DNA from: Microcebus murinus
Lineage: Eukaryota > Chordata > Mammalia > Primates > Cheirogaleidae
Assembly (NCBI RefSeq): GCF_040939455.1
Contig: NC_134117.1
Span: 66,610,501-66,674,500, forward strand
DNA length: 64,000 nucleotides
Reading direction: 5' to 3'
Positions 14,646 to 30,099 of this stretch are shown here, piece by piece; within the stretch, counting starts at the first letter, position 1; each line of letters starts with the position of its first letter. The notes below the pieces were generated by a model. It did not search any database. It worked only from the letters and a program-made list of their open reading frames with translations, and was not told the origin of the DNA. The translations under genes were made by a program, and so were the position numbers.

Positions 14646-17285
14646 TTTGTGTAGATGCATAGCATACAGTGGAGAGCTCGGTGCAGTGTAGACTTTTTTC
14701 CTTTGAAAGAGAAGGCACATAATGCTTACTCTGGTACAATTCCTTATTTCAAAGACACCCTCCTAAAAGACTCAAGGGATATAGGGGAGTGGAGTCACAG
14801 AAGAAGACCCAGGGGGAGTCACAATCTATTCACAGCTGAGAGGGGAGACTGACTGTGAGGTTAGATGGCAGTCAGTCACGGCTGGGGAAACATCTCCACT
14901 CAAGGGGACAGAGCTCTGAGATGAAAAATGCTGAACAGAAAATAGCAGTTGTGCAGATCAGGTAGTCAGCAGCACAGAGGAAAAAAGTTTAATTTGTACA
15001 ACATCCAACTCTAATTCACCCATTAAGAACAATGTCCTTCCATTGATTATTTCCCCAAACCAGCTAATTAAATATGTCTTCACCCAGTGAGATACCATGA
15101 TTGACAACAACCATCTCTTAAACCTACAGCTGTTTAACAGCGTGTTTCCTTTATTCTAACATTTGCACTTATAATGGATGAATTGCCATCGCTCTGAAAT
15201 TATATGAGCGCAAGCAACCTTGTGTATGTTGCAATGTCCTCCTAGTCTCTCCGGGATGGCAAGCAGCAAGCCCTCGCTGGTGAGCAGGCTGAGGTCAGCC
15301 GCAGCAGGGCTGGGCTAATGGCGCTCACAGCATGTCAGGCACCATCAGGAGGCACTGTCAGAAGGCCAACTGCAGGAAACTCAACAGCCGTTCCTAGGAG
15401 GAGCGCCAGGAGCGGCTCCCCAGAGAAGCCAGAGAAACCCAGACTCCAACGGGGCAAATGGGAGTGTTATTAAACATCTGTCACTTGTCAGATCCTCCGC
15501 AGGGGATGATCAGGATTGTGAAATTCATCAAGAAATGCTATCTTTCCTTCAAGTTCAGATTTTTTCATCGCACGACCACTGCTCAGCCAACACAACCTAT
15601 CTTCCATTCCCACCACTCACTGACACTGACCTGCCTAATGCCAGAGTGTTGTCTGCATCTCAGACACCTACCAGGGCAAGTTCTTGACATTCCTGCCGTT
15701 TTCCTTTCCTATGGATATGACAAACAAAATATCATTGTCTTGCCACTGTTTCTCTGTTCTATATTAGTCCCATTCCTAGATCTTGGCTTTTACCTGACCC
15801 TTAGATACGTTGTTCTCCTGAGACTAATTTTGAGTCTCTTCCATTCTTTTTTGCATGCTCCTCCTGGCAACCCAACCATGTCCATGGAACCAACTGCCAA
15901 CCAAATGTTGAACACTTTTTCTTGTGGAAACGCTTGTGCCACCTCATCATTCACAGATGTGCACAGGCTGTGAATAGACAAATGAGCAAGGGTTTTATTC
16001 TCTTGGTAGCTCAGAGCATCAAAGGGACATTCTACACCAGCTAGCTAGTCATCTTGCCACCTAAATACAGACTCCACACAGGGGCTGATAGTGAATCTAG
16101 AGCCACTTACCTAAATCTCTAACTTATTCCAAACATCTAAGCAATCTTACAATTTGAATCAGCGTAAGTCTTGATCCAATGGTAAGAAAAGCATGTGTAA
16201 CTCGACTGGCCTCTCCTGGCCTTTTGATACCTTGTTAAGATCACCTCTAACCCTATTTCACATTGTGTGGAATGTCTAGCTTTTTCAAAGATTATTTTTA
16301 AATATGTAGGAGTCTGAGGTACTCATGGTGGCCTTTAGCTCTGGTTTCAGCTACTACTGGTGTTACATAATTTCTAGATTATTTTGCTTTGTCTAAATGT
16401 CATTTCTAGTTCCTTAGTATGATGCTGTTAAAATCATTCACTTGAATTTTATTTTCTGTTTCTATCTGTCTCTCTCTCGCACACACACATAAACACACTT
16501 GTACACACACACCTTTATTCTTATTTGGCAGTTCTCAACACACTAACAATTGTGTCCATTTGAATCTGTGGCGAAATTTATGGGAGTTGGTTGTAGATGG
16601 GAATAGGGAGGTTAAGAAAAGTGTTAACCTAGTAACAATGCAAAACAATAGACAATCTTATTCTTAGATTTTCTTCTCTTGAGGATTTCTTATCCAGACG
16701 AGATGTCATAGGCCAGTGTCTCCCTCATTCTCCCCACTAAGAACAACCTGAAAATAATGCAAAAGGCAATCAATGAGAACTCCAAACGATGGAAAGAGAA
16801 GGAGACTGGTGAAGGAAGCCAGTACTGGAGGAGCAACCTAATGAGAGGGCATCTGCAGTCCCTCCAGTCTACCCAGGAAAGGAAAGCAACCCAGGCCCAG
16901 CTTCTTCCAACCCTCAACCCAGTAACAGAAAGCAGCCCAGGTAGTATCATTCCTCTGCTGGATTCAATGAGGGTCCCTCTGACAACACCAGGAAAACTTG
17001 ATAGCACCAGCTGTCAATTGCTGGCTTATTATTGGTTCTTGATAAAGAATGAGTACTGACAACGGGGCACAGAGTGACTGTGTGAACTTCACAAATTGGG
17101 TGCTCTGTGTGCTGCAAATTATGCCAATTATAGATGCATATGGCATTGAAAGATAGTGGGGAAGTGTCAGATTTTCAAGCGATGCATCTTTTATCTTTTT
17201 AACTAGCTTCACTTAAGGATACATGGTTAAATGTATAGATAGGTACTAATCCAATACAGTGGCTAATTATTTGGCCAACTGGCTA
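14646..17285. other. Unassigned, mostly unique sequence
   Basis: The stretch holds a moderately GC-rich patch (15,240-15,460) and a (TC)n/(CA)n tract at about 16,465-16,512. There are open frames of 171 codons (15,458-15,973, plus) and about 100 codons (16,690-17,059, both strands). None shows a domain, signal peptide or splice context that I recognise, so no gene is called. Confidence 0.4.
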
Positions 17286-18863
17286 GGACATGTGCAGTTA
17301 CTTGTTCCCTAAATGCAAAGCATCCACTGCAAAAGAAGCTTGCAAATAATCAGGTATGCAAGACAGCTCATTGCATGGATAACATGCCTCTTTCCTTGGC
17401 CATCCTTTCACTTGATCAATGGGTCCATGAGTAGAGTGGCTTTGGTGCCACTGATGGGGCTAAGCACAGCTTTAACAACTTGGATTTCCCTTGCCAGTGC
17501 TGACCTGGCTCCTGCTTGCACTGAGCACCCACCCTGCCAACAGCACTGCCCAGTGCTGAGCCCCTGAGTTAGCACTTTTCACTACCAGTTAGCAAGTTCA
17601 TTGGATCCTTTCCATTACGGAAGGAGCAGGGCAACAGTGATTTATCTTCTTCACAAGGTCAGACATTTATTCTGGTTGTATTTGCTTTCTTTATTTGAAA
17701 TGCTTCTTCCAGTACCACCTTTCACAGTGTCTTATGGTCCTTTCATAGCATTATTTCTGACCGAGGACTGTTTTTTGTAGCAGTATAGGTTTGCCAGTGA
17801 ACTCATGCCCAGGAACTTCTCTGACAATATCACATAATCCGTCATCCAGAAACAGCCAGTCTGATAGAATGTCTGACTGAAGGGGCCAACAGCCTGAGAG
17901 TTAGGACTGCTGCCTGTAGGATGCAGTATACACTCTGAACCAGCAGCCAACATTTATTGGCACATTGCCTGGGTGCAGTACCCAAGGGGTACTACCTAAC
18001 ATGCCATTCAAAACCTTGTGACTTTCAATTCTTGTGACCTCAGGTTCTCTGGGTTTAGAGGTCTTGGTTCCCTAAGAAAACATGCTTCCACATGGTACTC
18101 ACCAACAAGTCCATCGAACTGAAAGTTGAGGTTGCCTCCTGGATATCATATGCTCTTCAGGCCACTGGACCACTAGGTGGAAAATAAGATGCTGTCCTAC
18201 CTGGAATTGATTAATACCAATTAGCAAATAAGAATTAGGATGCTTCCACCAGATAAAATTGTAGAAGGGAAACTCTGTGTGGAATTGTCAAGTTGTATGT
18301 CTGGAAACCTGGGGGCTGGCTAGAGCGGCCATATCTAAGAGCAAAAGTTAATAGAAGGTAACAACAATCCAACAGAGACAGGACTACTAAGAACTCAGAC
18401 CTCTTATAAATGAAGATTTACATCAACCCTCACCTGATAAAGAACCCCAACCAGATGAGGTGCTGAGGGTGAGGAAAACATGAAATGTGTTTTAAAAAAA
18501 GAAACTACAGCCCATAGCTAAGTACATAAATTAAGACTAGCAGCTATGCACATTTTTGTTAAATATATCAGTATGTATCCATCAGTTACTTCTTTTCTAC
18601 TTTCCCTCTTCCTTCATCACTTCCAGTGCACTGTGTAAGTGGTGCCTACATGTACATTTCAGCCCACACGCCAAATGACCATGCAAAGCCACATCTAGAA
18701 CTAATGGGGGAAATGTTCTATCTCCTGCAGGTGGTAGCCTCTCAGAGGGGCACAGTCAATGACGGGTCATTGTGTTTCCTCTTTTGCCTCATGACGTGGC
18801 AATTGTATGCTACTTAAATAAAGGCAGGAGTGGGAGAATTGTTGCCGAGGCACAAAGGTGGAC
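17286..18863 (+). mobile_element. ERV-L internal region relic (pol, integrase side), sense
   Basis: Phrases spread over more than 1 kb follow the ERV-L (HERVL/MLT2-group) pol DNA in order. They include 'ctttaacaacttggatttccc' and 'gcattatttctgaccgagga' (about 17,470-17,770), 'cagtatacactctgaaccag' (17,923 on), 'gggtttagaggtcttggttcc' (18,051 on), 'gaactgaaagttgaggttgcc', and 'aaagaaccccaaccagatgaggtgctg'. Every frame is interrupted by stops and indels, so nothing is coded. The block ends at a polypurine-like CAAAGGTGGAC (18,853-18,863) followed by TGTG, the expected place for a 3' LTR, but the sequence after it does not look like an LTR. Confidence 0.65.
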
Positions 18864-21089
18864 TGTGCCCATCTTATCTGTTTGTTTTCATTTCCTGCCC
18901 AGAGTCCAGATAGGAAGAAATGTGAGCAATGTGGCAGCAGGACTGAGGACAGAGAAGAGGAATGTTTTCAAATATACGGGGTGGGCTGAGGAGAAAGAGC
19001 CAGTATTGTAATTTCAGTAACATTATCAGGGCAGAATCAGACTGCTGGCAACTGAGCCATGAGTGAGTATTTCAGCCCAAGCAGGAGATTAAGATCCCTC
19101 TTTCAAGACAACTGTGACTGACATTCTAAGCAAGAAGCATGGTGCACAATGGGGACAGAAGTCTTGGCACAGCAGGTGGTGGCTGTAGACAGGGTGCCAC
19201 TATGTGGGATGGAGAAAGAATGGACTTGGGAGTCAGGTAGGTCTTGACTGAAACTAGAAACAGCCACTCTGCAGGTGCCTTACTTGTCTGCATTTGACTT
19301 ATTCACATTCAGGTGAGTTCAGTGTTGTGTGAGTTCAAACGAAGTACTGGATATGAATACTGCACAACTGCTGGCTCGTGAAATTAAAATACAGGTGAGA
19401 GTTGGCTCCATGGGGGTGGCAGTGAGAGGACCACCTTAGCAAGACTCGGGACTTTTTCTCTGCAAATCAAGGCACTTGAGAACAGAGGGAGAGGAATGGG
19501 GCACTAGAGGTGAAAAAGAGAGATGCTGAGGAACTGACATGAGCTCACAGAGCAGGGTCAAAATAGCAAGAACTAATGGGTGGAATCTCAGGGGCAAAGT
19601 CGGTTTCATGTAAAGCATGTGCACAGATAGAGTACTATCAAGTGATATCAAATTCACAGAAAACACAAAATCAAACACTTGGAATTTAAAAAATGGAAAC
19701 TGAATTCCTCATACTGTAGAGCACACAGCTGCCTGCCCAAGCAAGTGGAATGGATTGGGGAAAAAAAGAAAGACCCAAAAAGGCAACCGGGTGAATGAAG
19801 CTCAGTAGGACTGCCCAGAAAGACGGAAGAAATGTGCTGGGCGAGCCTCGGGCACAGGGCAGCTGCTGGCCTGGGACTGTCCTGCTGTGTGGGGGAGGCT
19901 ATGTCCATGGCCAGCAGGATTCCTGGGCACTGAGTTTGCGTTTGTAGAGAATGTTATTAGCTCCACCAAATAGGGAAAGCTCCCCTGAGCAACTACCCAG
20001 CCTTCAAAAACGACCAAATGAAAAGAAAGTATGTCAAGCTCCCTTTCACACAGACGTGGATCACACCCACTGTGCTCTTTGGAATGATTTCAATACAAAA
20101 CGATAGCATTTGGCATATACATACACAAATTTCTCCCAAAAGCAAATAGTGCCTGAGCACCTACTGTTTGCCTAGTCCCACAGACCCCTGCAGGGAGGAA
20201 GGGAGACAGAGAAAGCCACTGTACGCTGGAAGGAAAATGTGACAAGTACTTAAATATGTATAAGGAAAAGCAGAAAGACGTAAGGCCACTGCAGACAAGG
20301 GAAACAGCGTTATTGTTCGAGCTCCTAGTACGTCTCAGACTGCCTGGAACTGCCATTTGCAGGTCCAGCTGGAGAGACTGATTTCTCTGCCCTGTGCTGC
20401 GCTTGTCTTCCCTTCGTACTCACTCGCTGCACCGGGCGGCTTCCCCATTGCGTCCGTGTGACCCAGCATCAGCCAGTGCACAGCCAGACCTTGCGCTGGG
20501 GCTCCTGGCTTCGCCGTGAGGTGAGGCTGCAGACATCACCCGCAGACCCACACTGTTAACAGTAGACCAGATCCAGCCCTACATGAGCTTTTAAAATCTT
20601 TCTTCAGCCACGGCATGGACAGCTTTACATAAGCCACTGCCGCAGGACAGGGGCCACAGCACCTTGTCAGCCTTGTGCCCAGGCGCAAGAACCCCGCCTT
20701 TACCCTTGCTTCACGCAACATGCTGGCTTAGGACCCACCCCAGGCAGCGGGGTGCGTTTGGCTTCCGTGACCCCACCGATGTCATGCTCCAAGCTTCTAG
20801 AAGCAGAGCCCAGCAGGCCTGTGACTTCCGCTCTGCTCACCATGGAAGCTTCAGTTACGCTCTGGGCCCCCAAGAGGCCCCTCTGGCTTGTGAGCGCAGC
20901 TCATCCATCATGGCTGTGTTTAGCGCAAAGGGAGGTTCGCGGCGTGAACTCCCAGTGCCATTCTGATCAGTGGTCTGTGTCATCCCGTTTAATCTCCACA
21001 ATACTCTGGGGAGGCCAGGAATGCCATAAATCATAGACTATATTTCATATAAAAATTATTAGAATGAAACAATTCACAGGCAGTTGTTT

Positions 21090-21220
21090 AGGTTGAAGAA
21101 GCAGGAGTTAATATCTGTATTTTACCGATGAATACATTTGCTCAAAAAACTAAAACCTGACCAATACCATGCCTTTACCAAGGTTAGAACAGAAACTTGG
21201 CTCCACACCTGTTGGGCTGC
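21090..21220 (-). mobile_element. MIR SINE fragment, antisense
   Basis: 'ctgtattttaccgatgaatacatttgctc', later 'ttaccaaggttagaacagaaacttggctccacacctg', is the reverse of MIR in the expected order. Confidence 0.6.
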
Positions 21221-22547
21221 AGATCCTGTAGACGATGTTGCCGTCCAGCTTTAGGAGAGTGCACAAGGACCTTATTAGTCCATGAAAAATGAGTATGGGA
21301 TGGCAGCCTTTTAGACGGTGTGAACCTATATGTGAAAAGTTCTGGATATCAGAAATAGCAGATATATTTCCAAAAAAGGCCAGTTCTCCAAACCGAAGTA
21401 TCCTTCCCTCCAGCTGTCAGTTGGCTAACACATCTACCCCATCAACTCCAATAAATTCACAACTTGTGTTGGGTATTACTACCTGCCAACCGCTAGACAC
21501 TGAGCATGCAGATGATGATTAAATGTTGTCCTGTCTGTAATGTTCCCACAGACTGGTAAGAGAAAAAGACATTTTAACAAAAATGTTTACTACTGTCTAT
21601 ATGTTAAAAAAAAATGATAGCAAATGACCAGAACATATTAGAAGCACAGAGAAAGACATTATCAGTCCTCTGTAAGGAAAAAGGTAAGTCTTTATAGAGA
21701 AGTCAACATTTGAGCTGGTTCCTGCAAGATGTACAGAGCTGCAAGAGGAGCAAGGGATGCGGACTCAGGAAACAGCAAGTGCAAAGGCCAAAGGTGTGAA
21801 CAGACTGGAATTGCAAGGGTCCTGTGGGTCAGATCCTTTCTCTCACCCCCTCCTGCCCAGGTGCAAAGACTGAGCCGGGGTGGAGAGGAAAAGGAATCGG
21901 TTCAGGCTGGAGGAGTAGTTTGGGGCTTGTCTCCCCGGAGACTGAGCCCCAGCTGAAGCTACTGCACCCACGGGTCAGAAGCAGGGGGACAGGGATGCTG
22001 TGGCTGAAGGTACAATGACGCTGCTCTCTCCGGTTGGTCCTAGGCTCATTGCTGGGCTCTTCCAAGAGCCCTCCCTGAGCTGTGTGTCTGTGGACATGGG
22101 TCCGACACACAAACGAGAACACTCATTTCTCCAACTGCTCGCGCCTTGTTTTCCTCTTCCCACGTCAGCAGAACCAGGAAGAGACGCTGGTGAGGAATGA
22201 CTTCACACGGGAGATTTGTCAAAACACAGTGCGTTGTTGCAGAGACTTGCCACACAAACAACTGCCCTCTCGCCCTGTGCCAGTCTGGGCAAAAGGTAAG
22301 GTGAGGACATGCAGGGGGCACTCCGGAGCTGACACGGCTGAAAGCAGGGCCTGGCAGAGGGGCAGATTTAGGGAGGGTGCTGGCGGTGGGGGAGCAGGGT
22401 GGTGAGAAAGACACATCTTTCTTCAGTTTTCCGTTTTCTTTCAAATTCTTCACATTATCTGACTTCACAGCCAACACATCCTCCCAGGCCTGCTGTGGCT
22501 ATTTCTAAATACCTATTTTTGTGTGTGTGTGTCATTTTTCTTTGAGT

Positions 22548-22700
22548 CCAGTTCAACAAACGTTTACCCAGCCCCTTCCCAAAGCCAGGAGCTGTGCTGA
22601 GAGTCGGGGTTCAAAAGAAAATAAGGCACGAACTCCATTCTCGTGGGACTCCCGATCTAAAGAGGAAGAACGTGACTCAATGCGACAAATAAATACAATA
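22548..22700 (-). mobile_element. L2/MIR 3' fragment, antisense
   Basis: 'gttcaacaaacgtttacccagcccc', 'ccaggagctgtgctgagagtcgg' and 'ctccattctcgtgggactcccgatct' follow the reverse of the LINE2/MIR 3' core in order. Confidence 0.65.
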
Positions 22701-23299
22701 CTGTAAGTGCAACAGAAGCCTGCGGTCTGGAGCCCGAGGGAGGTGTGCGCAGGGAACCAGGCACGCTGCTTAGGGGAGGTGCCTCCCCGGCTGTATATTT
22801 AAAGATAAGTGGGAAGTATTTTGAGTATTAATGACATTATTGATGATGATAACTGCTCTCAACAGAACATCATGAAGTGTTTATGCTGAATAGCACTGCG
22901 TCAGCGCAAATGTGACAACCGCTGTAATGTGAGGATAAATTAACAGAAACATAACCAAGTTAGGAAACTAAGCCAATTCTCCACATCTTTAACAGATCAA
23001 ATAGACAATCATAAATGGGTTTTAGGAAAACAATAGTACAGTAAACAAAGTTAATCTGCTGAATGCGTATAGTTTGTACTCCACAATCTTTTTAAATGAT
23101 TGTGGAATATCAAAAACAAATAAAACATAAGATTACATTCTAGACACACAGAGACCCTTAATTCAATCTAAAAGCTGAAATTATATTAAACTAAAACACA
23201 AATTAGAATTAATACCTTTATGAGTCTTTGTAAATAACAATAAAACAAAATTCTGACAGTTTTAACTAAGGGGCTAAATAAATGCATCAACTTTGGGAT

Positions 23300-25900
<2,601 letters not shown>

Positions 25901-26229
25901 GAGTGAACACTAGTATCTCTTCCATTCTCTACCCTACAGCAACTACATTTTCTAAGTCTCACTTTAAACTGGCACGTCTTAGCTCTTCATTAGGGACTCA
26001 CAGGGACTAAAGAGGAAACCCCTGCTCAGCTGCTTACCCCTAGAGCCTGCCCCTTACATTCCAACACCTTTAGTTTCCTCAGGCCCTAATACCTGGCCCC
26101 TGTAATCGGTGACACTGCTGTTCTCTGCTTGGACTCCGGCTCACTGCCCTGCTATCAGGAAATTGTCCCCCATACAGAAAGCTGAGGCCACAGTGGGGTT
26201 AGTCTAATGAATTGCCCTTCTTTTCCAGT

Positions 26230-26575
26230 AGCTACCACGATGTTTTTAACAGTGGTTGCACCATTTCACATCCCCACTGGCAGTGAACAAGGCTTCTAAT
26301 TTGCCACATGACTTGCCAACACTTATTTTCCATTTTTATGATAATAGCCACCCTAATGGGTATGAAGTGGTATCATACTGTGGTTTTGATTTGCACTTCC
26401 TTAGTAATTAATGATGTTGCACATCTTTTCATAAGTTATTGACCATTTGTATACCTTCTTTGGATGAATATCTATTCAAGTCCATTACCCATTTTTAATT
26501 GAGTTGTTCTGTGTTGTTGCTGTTTTGAGTTGTAGGAGTTCTCTGTATAGTCTGGTTATTAATATTCTTGGAAGA
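26230..26575 (-). mobile_element. L1 ORF2 3' fragment, antisense
   Basis: 'caccatttcacatccccactggcagtg', 'gtatgaagtggtatcatactgtggttttgatttgcacttcc' and 'ggagttctctgtatagtctggttatta' are the reverse of the distal L1 ORF2 in order. Confidence 0.8.
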
Positions 26576-26619
26576 AGTCCTACTTTTACATAATAACCAA
26601 ATGAATATTTTAAATATGT

Positions 26620-27060
26620 CAATTATATCCTGCCACTGCATTGCTTAAAACTCTTTAGAGGTTTTCTTCTGTATTTAGCATGAAGAATTTGCCATTGCCC
26701 GCCAGGTCACTGTCAGGCCCCTGTCTGCCTCGCTAGCTAAGGAATCTTATGATGCCTCCTTGGAAACTCTTTTTACCTCTGAATATTTGCACCTGCCAGA
26801 TTCCTGCATTCCAACTGCCTCAGGTGTCCATTTGACCAACTCTCACTTTCCAGAATTCAGTTTAAACATAAGCTTCTCAAAAGCCCTCTACCGATCACTT
26901 TATAAAAATAACAACTCCTCCCCCAGGAGGATCCTGTTTATCCCTTTTGTGATAGCAATCACAGTTCAAATATTGTATTTACTTACTAATATATTACCTA
27001 TTTCTCCTGCTAAGAGGGGAGATACCTACTTCCCTCACTGTGGTGTGTGATCCGTGAGTA
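26620..27060 (+). mobile_element. LINE L2 3' region, sense
   Basis: 'ctgccactgcattgcttaaaactctttagagg' and later 'atttgcacctgccagattcctgcattcc' with 'aaaagccctctaccgatcac' follow the L2 3' region. The 96-codon frame at 26,760-27,050 lies inside it. Confidence 0.6.
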
Positions 27061-27473
27061 AAGAACTGAACCTCTCTCACTCACTCTCTTGTTGCCTTAA
27101 GCAGAAATGCACAGAAGCTCAATATTCACAAATTTGTTGAGATCATTAACCATCTTTGTAGGTCAAAAATAATTTCAAAAGCTCCTGATAGAGGCTTTGA
27201 TAAAATTAAGCATCTCTACTTGGCAAAACTTCAAAATCTGAAACAAGGTAAAATGATGTCAGTGTTACTGAGTATTGATCTGGAAGTGGAACCCAGTATG
27301 ATTTGGGTGAAAACAAGAGTTGTAGATATTAGAAATGAGGAAATGTGCTACCCTAAATGACCTTACAGTGGGATTAACTGGCCCCCTTTTTCCTTGGCAG
27401 AGTAGGTTAATAGCCAAGATCCTGTACTCTGAAGTTAACACACGTTGGTTAGAAGTGTATATTTAAGGCATAA

Positions 27474-27476
<3 letters not shown>

Positions 27477-27504
<28 letters not shown>
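27477..27504 (+). repeat. (GT)n microsatellite
   Basis: About 13 uninterrupted TG/GT units. It is likely polymorphic in length. Confidence 0.95.
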
Positions 27505-29455
27505 CATACAAGTGTGCCTCTTACTTGCTCTGCCACACTGGTAACTCAGTCACTCTGAGTCTCAGCGGCAATGAAACGAGTAATTAATTCCCTGTGCTCA
27601 GGGCCTAGCAATCAAGTGGGAACTTAGTATCTTTTTTAATGTTTCTAGGAAGAGCTTTTATTTTGTGTATAAGAAGAAAGCCTATTAAAAACCGATATGA
27701 AAAAACAAAGAATGAAGACTAAAGAATCTTAAAAGTCAGGACTGGTGAAAACCCTGTCTGCTTCAATCTGCTATCTCTTGCTTAAACCTCCTTTTTCTAT
27801 CAGAGTTTCACTCGATACTAGCACTGAGTCTGCAAGACACCTTAGCAGTAACAGTGAGGGAGAAAGCATGGCACGGTGGGGGGACGGGCATACTGGTGTC
27901 TCCCTGCAGCTACTGGCAGAGCTGTGATCTGACACGGGGTCTCTTCTAGGCTGTCCCCTCTGCCAACTGGTCTTTGAACTAAAGAGGGGTATTGTCCTTG
28001 TTTTTCCTTTTATGCTCAGTACGTAGTACCTAGTACCTTGTCCTTGGTACCTAGTTTGTGGCTTAAAAGGAAGGAGGGAAGGGTGCACAGCAACAGAGAA
28101 GGAGGGAGGAGCGGCAAGAGGAAGAAGTTTGCACAGACCTACTTGGTCATGTAACTAGTGGGTTATTATTATATTGAATTCCTCGCCCTTTCTTCTTCGG
28201 CAGCAATTCTTTAAATAACCAAAAGCTGTGATCCATGAAACTAAGCATGAAAAGAAGTCAGTGGCAATCTGCTTTTCCCCAGACTCCCTTCTCTATCTTC
28301 TCTGAGGCAACTGGGAACAACGAGAGGCTGTCCCAAGTGGGGGAAGTTGAGTGTGGGCTGCCAGAGCAGCGCCTGGCTTGGGACAGGGCCGTGCTTAAGG
28401 CAGGCCTTGTTGAAATTTCTGGAAAACAGTTAGTCTCCAATGTTCTCTCAATCCCCCGACAGCAGGAGAGCCATCCTCAGCGTGCAGGCGCTTCATCCCC
28501 CTTCTTCATTCTGTGCACCTCACGCAGCTGACGACAGACCTTCCGTCAGAGGTGAGAGCACTTAGCAGAATCAGTGGAAGTCTGTAAGCAGCCAGACAAC
28601 GCCCACGTTATCCTGAATTGTTTAGATGAATTAAGGCACAGGCAAAATCTGAGTTCACAACAACAGAGACTCCCAAGAAGGTACTTAGAAGGAACCAGTC
28701 ATAACACTTGGCTGTTGTGAAATGGGTCCAGCCTTTTGCTGGTTTGCTACGGCATAAGTGTGAGTGTGTATGTGTGTGCGTCCACAAGTGTGTCTGCTTG
28801 AGTGTGAGTTAGTGTGCACCTGAGCGGCTGGGAGAGCAACGGGAATAATAATAGAGCAACAGAAAATGCTAAGTCTCTCTCTCCCTTTTTCTTCTGTGTT
28901 CTATGTACTGTTCTAGAACATTCTGGAAGGGGAACAGTTAGAGGAGAAGGACATGCTGACTGTTACTCTTGTGAGTTGAGCCCTGTGCTCATCTGTGCTG
29001 GGGACGTAAAGCTCTGCCCCTGAGGGACAGACAGTCCCTCAGATAAGACAACTCCAAAACTGCTGGAACATATATCAAGCATGGTTTAGAGCTACTGGTG
29101 AGAATAAATATTAATAATACAGGAAAAAAAAATAAAGAAGATGAATTAAGAGATCTGTGGGCATTGAGCTGACCAAATGGATGCTTTCTGAGACTGGGAA
29201 CAATTTGGACAAGCAGGAAGCAGCGGAAGGAGAGCGTGCCTGGAAGCGGAACATGAGCCGTGAGCAGTGAGGGATGGGCAGACTGAAGAGGCGAGGAGGG
29301 GCGAGGTGGGGCAGGGCTGCAGCAGGGCCCCGACAGGAGCAGCAGCAGGAGGACAGGTAGGGAGAGGCTGGGAGGAGGGGCACAGAGCACAGAGACTTGA
29401 TCTGGGTTCCAAACTTTTAGATTTAAGACTCACACTACAAGTTGGAACATTTTTC
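27505..29455. other. Unassigned, moderately GC-rich sequence
   Basis: A degenerate TG-rich tract occurs at 28,757-28,820. A G-rich segment with four runs of three or more G at 29,298-29,327 could form a loose quadruplex. On the minus strand its C/T-rich complement gives several overlapping 90-133-codon frames (28,989-29,433), which reflect base composition and not a gene. Confidence 0.4.
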
Positions 29456-29529
29456 CTTTAAACCTTATGGCACAGAGACCGATATTTCAGGAATATCCTT
29501 TCATTTAATTCCTTTCATAGCTCTGGATG

Positions 29530-29625
29530 GTGTTATTATTCCCATTTCACAAATAAAAAAACAGAAAAGTTTGAAGGAGGTTAAGGAATATGCCTATGGT
29601 GTGCACCAAAACCTGTGTGTTTTTA
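29530..29625 (-). mobile_element. MIR SINE fragment, antisense
   Basis: 'gttattattcccatttcacaaataaaaaaacagaaaagtttgaaggaggttaaggaatatgcc' is the reverse MIR core in order. Confidence 0.65.
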
Positions 29626-29671
29626 TGTTGTTGTTGTTTTTCTTCTATCACATGACCTCTGTCTTGGAGAA

Positions 29672-29742
29672 TCTGTCCTCTGGTTCTCCTGTCTAGGAAG
29701 TATGACAGTGACACTTCCTAGACAGGGGAGCCAGAGGACAGA
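29672..29742. repeat. 30-bp-arm inverted repeat / hairpin
   Basis: The left arm 29,672-29,701 and right arm 29,713-29,742 pair over 30 positions around an 11-nt loop. Two positions deviate (left T opposite right G), so as plus-strand RNA the stem would be continuous with two G-U wobbles. No flanking direct repeats and no transposon ends were seen. It could be a precursor-like RNA hairpin or a mutational inverted duplication. Confidence 0.95.
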
Positions 29743-29877
29743 CTGTGGGGTGACTGTAAATCCCATCTTGCTCTAAAGTTCTAGGCTTCCCAGGTGGGGC
29801 CAAGGGGAGAGGACCCAATTAAAATGTATCACTAAAACATATAAAATTGAAGCTGATTTGTGGTTTGCTGTGTGCTA

Positions 29878-30015
29878 GAGCATGGTCATTAGAATGCAGA
29901 AATTGCCCCTTCAAATCCCAGCTGTGTCAGTAACTGTGTGAGCTTGTGCAGTTTCCTTAACGTCTTTGGGCTTCAGTTTCTTGATCAGGCAAATGGGGAT
30001 AATTGTACTTAATTA
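29878..30015 (+). mobile_element. MIR SINE, sense
   Basis: 'agagcatggtcattagaatgc', 'tcaaatcccagctgtgtcag', 'gtgtgagcttgtgcagtttcc', 'gcttcagtttcttgatcaggcaaatggggataat' is MIR in order, one of the better preserved copies here. Confidence 0.8.
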
Positions 30016-30099
30016 AAACAGCTGCATGATCATCGCCTGAAACGGCCCTTCCATTCCTTTGTAGAAAGAAATGGCCGGTCTCCATGCACCTGGTCGGTC

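Larger units (their letters stand above)
18864..23299. other. Mostly unique sequence with small old SINE/L2 pieces
   Basis: Apart from MIR/L2 fragments near 20,130-20,240, 21,090-21,220 and 22,548-22,700, no repeat or gene was recognised. GC-richer parts lie at 20,390-20,960 and 21,780-22,420, with many overlapping short open frames on both strands and none persuasive. A small hairpin, TCCACAATC / GATTGTGGA, lies at 23,080-23,106 in an AT-rich part. Confidence 0.4.

Noticed and set aside
15458..15973. 171-codon plus-strand open frame
   Set aside because: No domain, signal peptide or splice-site context that I recognise. Length is within chance for a window of this size.
29672..29742. Calling the 30-bp hairpin a microRNA gene
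   Set aside because: A hairpin alone is not enough. No known miRNA sequence was recognised and mutational inverted repeats look the same, so it is kept as a finding only.
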